Made by a program: the position numbers and the translations under genes. Source: Auriscalpium vulgare (lineage: Eukaryota; Basidiomycota; Agaricomycetes; Russulales; Auriscalpiaceae). From it: DNA of 64,000 nt. The stretch covers positions 1,116,001-1,180,000 of the forward strand of contig JAHBBC010000003.1 in the NCBI GenBank assembly GCA_019915015.1. Reading direction: 5' to 3'. The notes beneath the pieces are model-generated. The model made no database searches, was not told the DNA's origin, and worked only from the letters and a program-made list of their open reading frames with translations. Each line of letters begins with the position of its first letter. The first letter of the stretch is position 1. Of this stretch, positions 35,908-48,900 are shown one piece after another.

Positions 35908-37918
35908 ATGCGCTGCTTCACTCTCATTCCGTTCACCGTCCTTGCCCTCGCCTCGGCTCTCCCCTTCAACAAACACTCATCCGCCTTTGACAGGCTGTCA
36001 CTCCACAACCACCATCGCCGTATCACCGCTCGCGACGACCTTGGTGCTCAGTCCGCATCCATACCTGCGTCGTCCCTTCCCGCGACGTCCTCCTCGGCCG
36101 CGTCCACAACCGTCGCCGCGGACCCCACGACTGCCTCAGCTTCGTCGTCATCCCCTCTGCCCTCTGCGTCGTCCGAAGCCCCACCACCGCCTTCCACAGA
36201 CGGGAATCCCAAATATGTCGTCGCGCACCACATGGTCGGCAATACTTTTCCATACACCATAGATAACTGGGCTTCCGACATTGCTCTTGCCAACGCGAAC
36301 GGCATCGATGGATTCGCTCTCAATATCGGAAGCGATAGCTGGCAGCCTGCAAGAGTTGCCGATGCGTATGTACCGCAATATATATTCGTGACTTCACGGC
36401 TTGCTGACCTGCCCACAGCTATCAGGCAGCCCTGCAATCTGGCCTCGCATTCAAGCTGTTCATCTCATTTGACATGAGGTCCGTGCATCTAGTCGTCGTC
36501 ACTACTTTTTGACTGACGGCGCATCACAGTGCACTTCCCTGCGCTTCGCCAGACGACGCTGCCGCCCTCCGCAAATACATCACGACATACGCCAATCACC
36601 CCAACCAATTGATCTATCACAATCGCGTTTTTGCCGGTACATTTGCTGGCGAAACATGCTCCTTTGGACAAGGTTCCCCTGCCGGCGGATGGGCGTCTCA
36701 GTTCACGCAACATCCTGAGCTCACAGGGCAGAATGCGGTATACTTCGTGCCGTCGTTTTTCGTTGACCCGAATACATTCTCAACTTTCAACGACGCCATG
36801 GATGGCGCACTCAACGTACGTCCGATATCACCGTCTGAGCACCTGACAGTTCGTGCTGACTGTATCATTCCACTCCCAGTGGAACTCTGGCTGGCCCATC
36901 CAGCTGACGGCCGACTCGGCCAACACCGTTCTCTCATCCGTCGGAGCCTCGCTCTCCTCCCTCGCCTCAGCGGTGTCGTCCACTGTCACCAAAACGCTTT
37001 CTCAGTTCGTTGGCTCCACCGATACAGACACGCAATATTTGAATGGCCTCCAGGCCATGGCGCCGGGAGCTGACGGCTCGCCGCGCGCGTATATGGCGAC
37101 GGTTTCGCCCTGGTTTTTTACGCACTACTCGCCTCAGACTTTTAACAAAAACGTGCGTTTGTTGCTTGGCTCAAAACGCCTCCACTGACGGTTACAACGC
37201 AGTTCATCTACTACTCCGACTCCCACCTCTACCCGACTCGCTGGGAGTCGCTCATTGACAACCGAGATAAAATCGACGTGGTCGAGATCGTGACATGGAA
37301 TGACTATGGCGAATCACACTACATCGGGCCCATCGAGGGCGCGCAACCGAATTCGCAGGCTTGGGTGGATGGTTTAAACCACACCGGTACGCGACCGACG
37401 TTCACTACATCGCAGCAAGAGTTGAACAACGTGTGTTTCTTTCTCAGGTTGGCTTGACATGACGAAATATTATGCCGAAGCATTCAAGACGGGCTCGTTC
37501 CCCGCTATCACGGAAGACAAGATTTACATGTGGGCACGTACACATCCTCGTGACGCCGACGCCCCCGACCCAGTGGGCAAGCCATCCAATTTCCAACTAG
37601 TCAGTATCTATCACCTTGCTTCCTTTCTTCTTCGTCTGACCTCGGACAAACCTCCAGACGGAAGATAGTGTCTGGGCTGTTGCGATGACCACAGCTCCCG
37701 CCACGGTCACGCTGTCCACAGGGACGTCTCCTCCGCAGACCTTCCAGGTCCCGGCAGGAATGACCAAGCTTTCAACACCTCTTTCTGCCGGCGGCATCAT
37801 GCACGGCACTATTGAGCGAAACGGCCAGAACGTTGTCGACTTCCAGCCTGACGGTTTCGTCTTCCAGGGCGCACCTCAGACATACAATTACAATGCATTC
37901 GTCGCCGTTTCGAGTTGA
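35908..37918 (+). CDS. Secreted alpha-1,3-glucanase, glycoside hydrolase family 71
   Basis: Endo-alpha-1,3-glucanase (mutanase type) that cuts alpha-1,3-glucan of fungal cell walls. Seven exons: 35908-36365, 36419-36478, 36530-36815, 36880-37152, 37203-37386, 37448-37599, 37658-37918; 557 aa. A signal peptide covers about residues 1-17 (MRCFTLIPFTVLALASA). A Ser/Thr/Pro-rich stretch (about 50-100) precedes the catalytic domain, which starts at KYVVAHHMVGNTFPYT. GH71 landmarks: WASDIALANANGIDGFALNIG, the spliced FKLFISFDMS, QLIYHNRVFAGTFAGETC, YFVPSFFVDP, VSPWFFTHYS and VVEIVTWNDYGESHYIGP, containing the conserved acidic residues. A C-terminal beta domain follows. Likely role: wall remodelling or attack on other fungi (inference). 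Confidence 0.92.
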
Positions 37919-38686
37919 ACTTCAAGCTGGGACTGTGTGCTGGTCACACAACCTGGTCATGGCGAGCCTTCAGTATTCTAGACGACTTGTGTATGACCGT
38001 TCGATGTATCCGTAGCAGTAATAATTTGTATCAGTAGCAACTCTCTACCCTTTCTGTAATAACAAACACAGTAACAGAGTGAAAGAAATTCTTCTCCGCG
38101 AAGGAGAGTCATCTCTAGTTTTACTGCAGATGGAGCTGGACACGAGCCCGTTCCCATCATATAAAGCCTTACAGCACTTACTGAAGTGTAGCGCCGACTC
38201 TTCGGAATACGCGTACTCTGTCCCGCGCAGTTCGCCTCGAGCATGACACTTCTTCTGCAACAGAGTCGATATGAACTTCGAAGCACTTACCGAGTCGGAA
38301 ACGAGGAAGGTGCAAGGACATCAGATGAGCGGCAATCGAAGTAAAAATGATATGGCGCAAAAAAAAGGAAGTCGCGAAGTCGGCGAAAGCTGGTTCAGTG
38401 GGTCCGGTCCTTACCAAACCCCGTCGGGAAGTCCAGACAGGCGACGTGACTATGAAATGCTGGTCTTTTGAAGTTGTAGATATTCTTCAGCGTGTACATA
38501 CTACTGTTTGCTATCCTATGTAAACAAGTAATTCCGTTGCATAAATCGAAAGGATAGTAGCAATGCCGTGACTTCACAAGGCGGTATAGATACAAAAGAG
38601 TGTCGAGCTGCTACAGGTGGTATGATGACGGCCGAAGATGATCTTTAAATGACAGGGTGCGGGAATCCAGTCGCCAGAAAGGCCGA
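37919..38686. other. Intergenic region between two convergent genes
   Basis: About 770 bp between the stops of the GH71 gene and the RA-PH gene, which face each other. It should hold both 3' untranslated regions. It is AT-richer than its surroundings and contains an A-run (aaaaaaaa near 38360). The short open frames show no family resemblance or splice partners. Confidence 0.55.
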
Positions 38687-41600
38687 CTACCTATTGGCCA
38701 GTAACGATCCTGGTTCGAATACATTGGTCGGGTTGATTGCTGCCGCTGAGATCGGCCCAGATACATGGACGAGAGGCTGCCCGGATCGTGGACCCTTACG
38801 CGTTCCAGAACGAGAGATAATGTGTTTGCCGCTTCCTGATGTCGAGACGGGAAGATTAGAGATGACGTTGCGCTCTTGATTGATAACGTAGGACTGCAAC
38901 AAGTATTGAGCACGACCACCCGCAATCGCTGTGAAGCACTTACGCGGGCCAAAAGAATTGCTTCGAACCACTTTTGGCCGTCTTTCTCCGGGCAGCAGAA
39001 GATATGAATGTAATCAGCCGTGTTCTCAAAAAAGGTGAGATTGTCGGTAGATTTCACAGCAAATACAAACGGCTTCGGAGACTTGTGCAGCCGGGTGACC
39101 TGATAGCCATCGAAGTTCGCCAAGGAACATAGAAATGTTTCATCCTTGCCCTGTCAGGGTATTCAGCAAAGCCGCATGCAGTATGCATGTTTGGACGTAG
39201 CCTCACATTGTCCTTCTTAGAAAGCCAGAGGCCGTGCTCCCTCAACTCGAGCCAACGCTTGCTCCACTTCCCTCGCTTGCTTTCCCACTCGACGTAGCCG
39301 CTACATCTAGGAGAGCTAGTCGGGAGAGCCTTCAAATCGACATCAGCAAGAAAGCGCGATTGCAAAGTGTATGACGAATTTACCGAAGGATGCAGAAGGG
39401 TGGCAAGCGTTGTCTTTTTGAGGAGCAAGACATTCGCACTTTTATCCTTGTCCCAGGAATTGGTCACGTCGGAGACGAGTTCAAAGGCCCTGACGGGGCG
39501 TTCTGCAGAACCGTTGAGATTTAGGCAGTTTACCATCGAGATCGAGCGTCAACTTACCCATGCCAAAATCCTGGGATACTTCGTATATCATCCATCCCCC
39601 CACACCAGCCCAGCCCTCGAGTAATCGCTGCTGTTCCAACATATGAACAACTTCTTTCGCATTCGTGGTCGCGTCGATTTCAAGCATATTGAATCGTTGC
39701 ATGTCTGCAACGAAAATACGCTGCTGCCACGAGACCGGAAGCCTTGCGTCGCGCGATGATGGCTCAGCCTGTGACGGCGTGGGTAGACGATGTTCCGAAG
39801 ACGTGGAAGGCCGACCGTCATCTCCAGGCCGTCTTGTTGATCGTGCCCGCCGTGGGCCATCTAGCGTCTGGGCACGCGGGGGGAGCTCCGTGTTGGTGTC
39901 CAGGGATGGTCGCGGCCGTGCCGAATGACTCGAAATGGTTGCCTTGTGGCCGAGACGTTCGACAGGCACACTTGGAATAGTCTGCGGGGAAGCCGTCTCC
40001 GGTACGTTGGGCCGATGGAAAGAGCCCATGGGCCGCAAACCCCGTCCCGTCGAGTTGTGTTGGCCCCTAGTATCCTCAGTCGATCTCCGGCCAAACTCGT
40101 CGCTGACAGGCGGCGTGGAATCGGAGGTAAGGGGTCTTCGACTAGATGACGAGTCGCCACTGATTGCTTGGACTGACCTGAGCCGTTTGGCTAGATCGTC
40201 GACGGCAAACGGGTGCGCGTTATTGGGAAGGGTCTTTGTGCGTTGTCGTGTTGTCGGCTGGAACATGGACTGAGATGCCTGTGAGGGCACATCCCCTGCC
40301 AATCCGCCGCTGGAACGGTGACTGCCAAGGGTGGTGCCGCGCCGGAGTGTGGCTTCGGAAGTGGATGTCCTCCCTTGCTCTCGCTTGAGGGCCCGCTGCC
40401 GCCTGCGTTCTTCGTTTTCGTCCCGCACCTGTCGGCGGATCGTTCGTTGAGCACGTAACGCAGTCGGGATACGTTGTGCAAGCGGGATGTCGTCGTCGTC
40501 TGTGGTGGAATCGACATGAGGTAGTACTGTTCGTTTCTGGCGTGTGGATTGCTCGTCCAACCTGTGTGCATCCGCCGTGTCCTTGGGCCCATCTCCATCC
40601 TCATCCTCATCCCCGTCCTCTTCCTTGTCTTCATCTTCCGAGCTTTCCGTGTCACTGGAAAATGTTGATTTGGACGTTGGAAACCGGTCCTCGTCGCGCC
40701 CATTACTGTTTCCGTCCTGACCACCACCCGCACTACCGCCGCCGCCGCCGCCGCCATTGTTATCGGCATAACCTCGATCACGTCTACTTCCGCCGGAGCC
40801 GCCGCCGCCTTGCGAAACATATTGCTGCCTGCCTCTGGAAGTAGACTGGCCATCGGTACGATAGTCAGCGTCCATCAGCGCACCGCTACCGCTGGGGCCA
40901 CTGTCCGAAACACAGAAGTCATCCGCGCTTTCAAGGTATTCGAACTCGTCGTCGAAGCTCGGCCGCCAGTCATCCTCTGCCTCGCTTGAAGACAATGACG
41001 AGTTCCTCTCCGTCAGAATAGTCGAGATAGGTGCGCGGATAGTACTTGCTGAGGTTCCGGGTTCAAAGTCGTGCTGAGATGGTGTGTGGCGCGGGGCAGA
41101 GCCGGATATATGATATGATAACACGTCAACCGCGTGGGAGTGGGGTGTAAGTACGTCGTCAAGACGATCGTCTGGCGACAAGGGGATCCGCTCTTCGGAA
41201 GAGCGTTCCGAGTCAGATGCTGACCAGTCTGAATCGGAGCCGTGCGGCGAGAAACTGTCGCCGAATTGTCGTGGCTCAGATTCAGAGGATGATGCATAGG
41301 AAGAGAAGGCATTGGAGGTCGAGGATGTCAGAATTGACTCTGGTGAAGACAAGGTGGGTAGCGAGTCGTAGAAGGACAGCACACCCGTGCCGCGATTTTC
41401 TGGCTCCCTCAGTGCGGTGTCCAAAGTCTCTTCGAGTGAGACCGGCGATTGCGCAGAATACAGGGCGAAGTTATCCGGAGCAGTCAGGGGTGGCGACGGC
41501 GACTGAGGTGGTGACAAAGACCACCCTACCAATGCGGGATGATCGTCGTTACCGTATAGAGACTCGTCGTCGGACGGAGAAAGGTGGGGCTCGTCGGCAG

Positions 41601-42237
41601 CGAGAGAGGAGGTTTCTAAGACGGCAGGCTCGTGGCCCGCGGGCTCGTCCCAAGGCTCGAGAGGAAGGCGTGCACCTAGGGTCCCTCTGCGAGCCTGTGA
41701 ATTCACAGAACTTGAGCGACGGGATAGATAAATGGGAAGGAGAGTGAGGCGACAAACCTTGATGGGATAGACAAACTGGGTGTGCTGGAGCGCGCGTAAG
41801 GACGGTAGCGAAGGACGCGAAGCAAAGGCTGGACGTGTGTAGGCCGGGCGGACCTGGCGAACGCTAGTAGGGTGTGCCCCAGATGACGCGACGGAGGAAG
41901 GAGGCGAAGGTGTGGACGGGCTAGTATGGGGGCGTACGTGAGAGTCTGTGGCCAGCGGAGAGCGAGTTTTTGACTGTGAGCGTGCCGGATCGTCGACAGG
42001 ATTGGAGGGCAAAGGCGTTGGTGGGAGAGAACGCGTCGCGGAATAGTTGGCAAATGGATCGTCGTCCAGTAGAAAGTCAGGAGGGGAGTCATTGTCCGGG
42101 AGCGCGGGCATGTGGGGAAGGATGGACGCGTCGGAGTGAGCACGAGGGCGAGAATAGGAGGAAGGCGAAGGTGTAGTGGGATACTGGATGAACGAGGGGA
42201 TCAAGATAGACTGTAGCGATGGCCGCTTTTTGACCAT
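38687..42237 (-). CDS. Ras-association and PH domain protein
   Basis: Large signalling adaptor with a C-terminal RA-PH tandem, the arrangement of the Grb7/RIAM-lamellipodin group, which link Ras-type GTPases to membrane and actin. Exons: 42237-39558, 39502-39207, 39150-38944, 38893-38687; up to 1129 aa. The first 780 residues are disordered and Ser/Pro/acidic-rich, with a Gly run. Then come the RA-like region (FNMLEIDATTNAKEVVHML, splice giving YEVSQDFGMERPVRAFELVSD) and the PH domain (SGYVEWESKRGKWSKRWLEL, splice to GKDETFLCSLANFDGYQV, KSTDNLTFFENTADYIHIFC, GQKWFEAILLAR). The start is uncertain: MVKKRPSLQSIL at 42237 is the first good ATG, but an upstream exon could add residues. A 63-nt stop-free segment (41695-41757) with splice-like ends may be an intron. 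Confidence 0.78.
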
Positions 42238-42654
42238 GATGAGCGCTCGGGAAGGAGGGGGCGCGGAAGAGGCTGCGAAAGGAAAATGAAGGGCGGTAGG
42301 GGTTGTGAGGTCGGGTGAGGAGGCTGGTGAAGGCTCAGAGGAGGACGTGGACTGGGAGGAACGTTGAGCGGGCGACACGGGCGCTGCCTCGCGGGGAAAG
42401 CAGCCGAGCCAAACTACATAAACTCACCGAGGGTGTCGCATCCTCCCACGACGACGCGTGCGGGCGTTTTATTCGGATACGGAGGGCGTCTGTGACGGCG
42501 GTGTCGAGGGGCAGCAACAGCGGCGGGAGGGCGGGAGAGAGCTGCGGCGGGGCTGGCATGGCGGGGCTGGTCGACCCGTCGAGAACAGCCCCGGCGACAT
42601 ATATACTGCCCCAGCGCTGACAAACCTGGCATCCTTCATGCCAACCTGCATGCA
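42238..42654. promoter_or_regulatory. Divergent upstream region of the RA-PH and WD40 genes
   Basis: About 420 bp between the chosen start codons. It may contain an upstream exon of the RA-PH gene: a donor at about 42425 and an acceptor near 42388 keep frame with sequence reading MPGLSALGQY on the minus strand, but that peptide has no family support. Confidence 0.45.
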
Positions 42655-44366
42655 ATGCCCAAGGACTTGCCCGGTTTCTACTTTGACCACGCAAAGAACA
42701 GATACTTTCCTTTGTCGAGTGCCCCGCCGTCGCGGCCTCCTCCTCCTCCACCTCCTCCTCGTCCTGCTCCCCCGCCCCTGCCCAGTCTCTGGCACTCTTT
42801 GCAGCAATCCAAGTCCGTTCTCTCCACCACACAGCGCCTGTCGCATCACCAGTCCGTCTCACTTCTCGTACCCACACTCCCGCCTTCATCTTCTTCCCCA
42901 GCCGTATCATTCAGGCCCAAGTGGCGTCCACTGCCAAATGTCATACGACGCCGTTCCCTCTCCCCGTCAAAACCACCATCTCCGCGCTCTCTGTATGCGC
43001 CCAACGTTGAATCATGCCACTATATACACCCTCACATCTGTTAAGGTAGACTGGTATAACGACCGACTGTCAGGTCTGGCAGGCGACATCAACGGCATTC
43101 TCTACTCCATGGAAGAGCCGATCGAGGGCTATTCAGATTTCCAAGCCCCGTCGAACTGGGCGCAGCAGCCAAGCATGGGCTCGCCAGTGAGCATCCTGTC
43201 TCCCGACCCTACGGTACCATGCATCACGCTTACATACTCCCCAAGGTGTCATCTATGTCTACTTCCGGGGCAATACGTGTGTGAGCACGCTACACTTTCT
43301 ACTCTCGCGCATTCCCGACGAGTGCTTTGCCTATTATCTCTCCAGTGTGACCTCCTTCGGGCAACGAAGTCGTCTTTGCGTGCACAATCTTGCTAATGGG
43401 TGTGTTCCTTAAATGCGCTGTCGTACTGAGCCCCGCTGATGCATGCATCCTGCTCGGCAGGGTGATTTCATATCTTCCGGGCCAGCGCCATATGGACGAC
43501 ATCCGTACTAGTCACTTGCGAAATCGCGGCCTCGCCTTAGGTTCGTACTTAGCATTGCAAGTCTTGAACATCAACGATCATAACCCCGTCAGGAACGCGA
43601 CGACGTGCATGCCATATCCCTGATATTGCTCATATGCGTGGCCTACAATGTTATGAAACTGGCAGTGACGTTTTCGCTGTGTTCCAGGAAGAGGTGGGTC
43701 TCCTTGATCTTCATTGAAGCTGACTGGTTCAGTGCTCTTCCAGAACACCTTGTATACAGGGACACGCAACGGCTCCGTCGCTCGCCATGATTTCCGGAAG
43801 GCAGGCAGTGAGCTACTACTCGACAACGTGTTCGCAAAATCTACGAATTCCATTTCCTACCTCCATGTCGTCAATGACTGGCAGCTCCTTGTCAGTACAA
43901 TACGTGGCAATGTGCGTCCTGTACAACGTTTGCCACCTTGTTCTTATGTCTGCCGCAGATTGAGCTTTTTGACATCCGTTACGACCACGGTGCCAGAGCA
44001 GTGATGACTCTTCACGGGCAGATAAATTCATATATGCCCAACTTGGTGAGTGAGGACCGCTCTTGAAAGAAGAGACCTCTCACTGGCTCCTCCAAGCCAC
44101 ATGCCTTGTCACCATCTCAAGACTATCTATTTGCTGCGGCTATCGACAACCGCATCCGAGCATGGTCATTGCGTACAGGGAATGCACTTTCATTTCAAGA
44201 CCCCATAGTTGAGCTGGTTGAGCATGAGAAATGCATCAACCCATTCACATATCGCTTCCCTGACACTGTAAGCGCCCTGCACGTTGCAAATGGTGGGGAT
44301 GGTCTGTACATGTTCACCTCATCTGAAGGCGCACTGTATCAATTCGTACTGGGTGGGAAAATATAG
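42655..44366 (+). CDS. WD40-repeat protein, DCAF4-like
   Basis: WD40 propeller protein resembling DCAF4/WDR21, substrate receptors of CUL4-DDB1 ubiquitin ligases. It starts MPKDLPGFYFDHAKNRYFPL, the characteristic N-terminus, then a polyproline run from a cct repeat. The first three exons are clear: 42655-42867, 42915-42992 and one starting at 43046 (VDWYNDRLSGLAGDINGILYS). Middle exons (43200-43700) are less certain; YYLSSVTSFGQRSRLCVHNLAN and SDVFAVFQEE are in coding-like frames. Later exons give NTLYTGTRNGSVARHDFRKAG, SISYLHVVNDWQLLVSTIRGN, ELFDIRYDHGARAVMTLHG and LSPSQDYLFAAAIDNRIRAWSL, clear propeller blades. The stop is at 44364-44366. The fold is confident, the orthology moderate. Confidence 0.75.
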
Positions 44367-44758
44367 TGTTATGATATCTCGGACTCCGGAGCTGAGGTAC
44401 GTATCCACGGCTACTACATAGTAACGACCTACATACCATGATGCCCTACGATCTTGACCTTGCCCGTTGTACGACACTCCGGCATGCACTTACTTCCAGA
44501 GCTTCCACTGCACCGCGCGCAGCTTACTGAATTCAGATCAGTTACAGTGATTATGTACATATGTTCTCTTGCTTAGACCACGAAAAGAATACCATTTTCA
44601 TGCAAACATGCGTGGCGGCAGACTGTGACTGGGTCTTTGCAATGCGTAAGCGCAGCGGGCCTGGCGGCTCACGGCCATCTGGTGACGTCGTTGCGGTCGA
44701 CGGCCAGCACGACAGACGGGTTGCTTAAGTACTCCTGCGCCCACAGATTCCAGAGTCT
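44367..44758. other. Intergenic region upstream of the Mpv17 family gene
   Basis: About 390 bp between the WD40 gene stop and the Mpv17 family start, both on the plus strand. It should contain a 3' untranslated region and a promoter. No other gene is visible. Confidence 0.5.
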
Positions 44759-45752
44759 ATGGCTTCTTTCTTTCGCGCCTACAGGTGTGTGCTGTCTTGT
44801 TGAGGTGCTATGTAACTGCTCACGGCACGTTACATGCATATCTAGCGCGTTCCTCGTCCGCAGGCCGATGGCCGCCCAATGCGCTACTTCGGTAGTCCTC
44901 TTTGGCACAGGAGATGCTATTGCGCAGCAGATGATAGAGGGTAAGGGGAAGGGTCATGATGTGCGTTTGCGGCTTTGCCTGGTCTTGCGCAATGTGCTGA
45001 CCGGCATTGAAGATGACGCGGACCGCACGTCTAGCGTTTTACGGAGGTACGCCGGAAGGCATCTTGTGAGCCATATTCTGACATATCGCATGCAGGGGTG
45101 CTGTTCGCACCACCCGTCACGAAGTGGTTACAGTTTCTCGGCCGTTTGAACTTCTCGACGCCGGCAAAGACCGTCATATACCGAGTGAGTTACTTTTTCT
45201 TTCAGCGTTTTCGAAGGCATCTCACGCCATCGTATGTAGACTTGGCTGGACCAATCTATCGCGGGACCAGGTGTGTTTCCTACTTGATTAAAAATTGACG
45301 TTTGATTCAATACGTGATTCGACCAGCCGCAGTAGGATGGTTCTTCACGGCGATGACATTCCTTGAGGGAAAAGGCGTAGCAGAAGTGATGGAGCGCTTA
45401 GAGACGGTATGTCTTCCTCTCGTCTTATACAATTTTACTGAGTCTTGTCTGGTCAGAAATATGTGCCGACATTGGTGCGCGGCTGGTGAGCACCTCACAC
45501 GTCCACATGCATATGCTGCTGACACGGGGACGCACTTGCAGGGCGGTCTTTGGTCCGGCACAGTTAGTCAATTTCGCCATTGTGCCGCCACAGTTTCGCT
45601 TCCTGTTCATCGGTGGTGTAAGCTTGTGCTGGAGTGCGTAAAAATGCGCATATATATTTGGGTGTAGCTGATACCTGCAGTCAGATACCTATCTCAGCGC
45701 CATACATGCGCAGCAACACGTAGTAGATGCGATGGACATCCCCATCTATTAG
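44759..45752 (+). CDS. Mpv17/PMP22 family membrane protein
   Basis: Four-helix inner-membrane protein of the Mpv17/PMP22 family (yeast Sym1 in mitochondria; others in peroxisomes). Nine small exons: 44759-44784, 44864-44960, 45013-45046, 45096-45184, 45240-45270, 45327-45406, 45457-45485, 45542-45633, 45685-45752; 181 aa, the usual length. Hallmarks: FGTGDAIAQQMIEGK, MTRTARLAFYGGVLFAPPVTKW, the spliced TWLDQSIAGPAAVGWFFTAM, FLEGKGVAEVMERLETKYVPTL, and the C-terminal signature GPAQLVNFAIVPPQFRFL followed by VSLCWNTYLSAI. Exons 3, 5 and 7 are 34, 31 and 29 nt. Which organelle it serves cannot be decided; no long targeting sequence is seen. Confidence 0.88.
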
Positions 45753-45963
45753 AGCTTGCATGGGGGGCAGCTTGATCTTGCGTCGAGCTCGCCGGCAGAG
45801 GACACTACAGTAGAGGGCTGGAACTACTACTTGGTTGCTACTTGGTCGGAAGTAGTATACAGATCATGGTGGCTGGGCATCCGGTCGGCATCGGTCTTAT
45901 CTTATCTGGTACAAATTGCGTGCCGCGTTCGTCCACCATTCCACGACCGACGTCGACGCCCAC

Positions 45964-48900
45964 ATGAACCGCCCGCAACGATTCAACGCCAAGGCGCGAA
46001 ATTCTGTTGCTGGAAGCTCGCACAAGAAGAGCTCAAGTCGCAACAAGAAGGCTTCTGTCGTCCCCGACACAAACGCCGATGTGGTTGCTCTCAAGTCTGC
46101 TGAGGAGAAGGACGTTGACAGGAAGGAGAAGCTAAGACAGGAGGTGTGTTATCTCAAACAAGTGCCTTTCTATCCCTCAAACCCACGGTCAATAGCTCCT
46201 CGCACAATCTGAGTCAAAAGCGTCTGGAAAGAAGAGGAAGAGGCTCGACAAGTACATCGTGCGTGTCAATCATTTTCAATGCACACATCTTCTTACATAT
46301 TGAGTCTACAGGAGAAGAAGTTAAAGAAGGATGAGCGTCTAGAGCTATTCGAGAGACTGTCGTGGGTTCGCGTCGTTGCGCATTCAGCACACGTTGTTTA
46401 ACTTTTGCCAGGAAATCTCAAGCGGAGCTATCAAGCACCCTTCCCTTATATTCATCTTCCACCCTTGGCGCTGGGAAAATAGCCACGAATCAAAGCCGAC
46501 TGGACAGGTTAGAGGACAAGGAAGTGCGACGCATCATGGACGAACGGCATGTCGCGCACGCCTCGCGGAACCTGAAGGCGTCCGGGGCTGCCACAAGTGA
46601 CTCTGAATTTGAGACTGTGGACGACGCACCTCCGGCTCCTTTAGAAGGCTCGGACGCTGAGACAGAGGGCTTCTCAAAGGACCGGCCGGTAGTCATCGTC
46701 GACGACAGCTCGACTCTGAACAGGAAGCTCGATCCCACTCTAGCCTCTGGCGTTGGAAGTGGGCTGCTGCGTAACTCAGATGGCTCTGCCAAGTCACCTC
46801 GGATGTTGAAACGGAAAGCCAAAGGGACAAGCGTGCGTAGTTTGCGCTCTGAATCAATCATGAGCTGACACGCGACGTCTAGACCATCCTCCAGCGATGG
46901 AAGAGAACCGTCGCAACCCGAGAACCTGAGGAAGAGGAGGACTCTTTTGACAGCTCTGACTCAAGCGATGATTCTGAAGAAGTCGAGGACTCCGCGCTCG
47001 GGGCTAGTCTAAGAGGCTCCAGTGACTCTGATTCCGAGTCCAAACCTCCGAATGCTGCCCAGAAATTTGTACCGGGAGAGTTGTCTACAAAACGCAGAGC
47101 TGGCAACTTCAAGCAATGGGCTGTGTCGCAACTGAGCGCTGTCAAAGACTACGTCGCACCGCTACCCAGCGAGGTCGACCAGGCCGATGCAGAGCCGGAT
47201 TCTACAGTCCTTCCCCTGAAGAAGAAGCGCAAATTGGATCCTTCTGTACTCTCTGATATGCGCGGCCCATTGGGTGAACAGTTACAGGTACCATCCACGT
47301 CCTTCACGGAGCACCTGCAGAGTTCTACCACGGACGGCTCAAAGTTGATCAGAGTGATTACGGTCACTCGACCAGCCGGAATCCAGGACACTCGTCTACT
47401 TCTTCCCATCGTGTCGGAAGAGCAACCCATCATGGAAGCTATCCTTCTTAATCCTGTCGTCGTCATCTCTGGTGAAACAGGCAGTGGGAAAACGACACAG
47501 GTGCCACAGTTCCTGTTCGAGGCAGGGTTCGGATCGCCTGGGAGTGGTACGTCGAACAATCTTTTCCATAGCCACTCATATAAATGCCGTGACAGACAAC
47601 CCGGGTATGATCGGAGTCACTCAACCACGTCGAGTCGCTGCAATGTCCATGGCTTCACGTGTAGCACATGAGCTTTCGCTTCCATCCTCTCGAGTCTCTT
47701 ATCAAATACGCTACGATGCCACCATCTCCCCATCGACGTCCATCAAGTTCATGACCGACGGCGTACTGCTACGCGAACTTGTCACGAACTTCTTGCTTTT
47801 GCGGTACTCTGTCATCATCATTGACGAAGCACACGAGAGGAGTATGAATACCGACATCTTGATTGGCGTTTTAAGTCGGGTCATCAAGCTCCGAGAGGCA
47901 ATGTGGAAGGAAGGAAAAGATGGCATTAAAGTCAGTGTCTGCACGCCCTTTCGACGAGTCTCATTCATTGTAACTCGCGCCTCTTATAGCCTCTGCGCTT
48001 AATCATCATGTCCGCCACCCTTCGCGTCGCCGACTTCGCGGAGAACAGAACCTTGTTTTCTACACCCCCGCCGATCATCACTGTCCCTGCCCGACAGCAC
48101 CCGGTCACCGTCCATTTCAATAGGCGCACCAATTCGGACTATATTAGTGAGGCCATCCGGAAGGCAATGAAGATTCATACTCGACTTCCCCCAGGAGGAA
48201 TATTGATCTTCTTAACGGGGCAGAATGAAATATCAGGTGTTTGTAAGAAACTGGAGGAGAAATACGGGGCGAAGGCTCTTGCGGTTCGCAACAACAAGCG
48301 GAAAGCTGGACAAGAAGGTACACACGCAAACAGGTTTTTCCAGGATGCCACCGATACCGTCACAGTCAAGCCAACTTCAGGTAGGCTTGGTCCACTCGTC
48401 ATATCAAGTCACAGTCCTCAGCTTCCTTCCAGTTGATGTGGAAGCCGAAGACATGGAGCTTGGCAACGAGCTATCATCAGAGCCCTTCGACCTACCTGAC
48501 GAAGAACCTGATGCCGACGTGGATGCTTTAGACACTGACGATGATGAGTCAGCGGACGAGGGCATCACTCTTGACGTCGAAGACTCGAAAGGCAAGCAGC
48601 ATCTACTCAACGATGTGACGTTTATCTCACCATCTCGACAGTCCCGATGCACATCGTCCCGCTGTATTCATTGCTAGAAAGTGAAAAGCAGATGAAAGTA
48701 TTTCAGCCTCCTCCGCCCGGCGCCCGGCTTGTCGTCGTCGCGACTAATGTCGCGGAGACTTCACTCACAATACCCGGGATCCGCTATGTTGTCGATTGTG
48801 GACGAGCGAAAGAGGTATGGACAAACGTGATAGCCATGGATATGATACCTGACAATCAGTCTAGCGCCAATACAATGCAGCAAACGGGATTCAATCGTTC

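Noticed and set aside
38706..38722. tRNA T-loop-like ggttcgaatac
   Set aside because: No matching acceptor or D arm, and it lies within the coding C-terminus of the RA-PH gene.
39503..39533. 31-nt intron in the RA-PH gene
   Set aside because: Too short. A stronger donor GTAAGT upstream gives a normal 55-nt intron and the expected FGMERPVR join.
42376..42378. GTG start codon for the RA-PH protein
   Set aside because: Fungal nuclear genes start with ATG. The open frame there more likely reflects an upstream exon or untranslated sequence.
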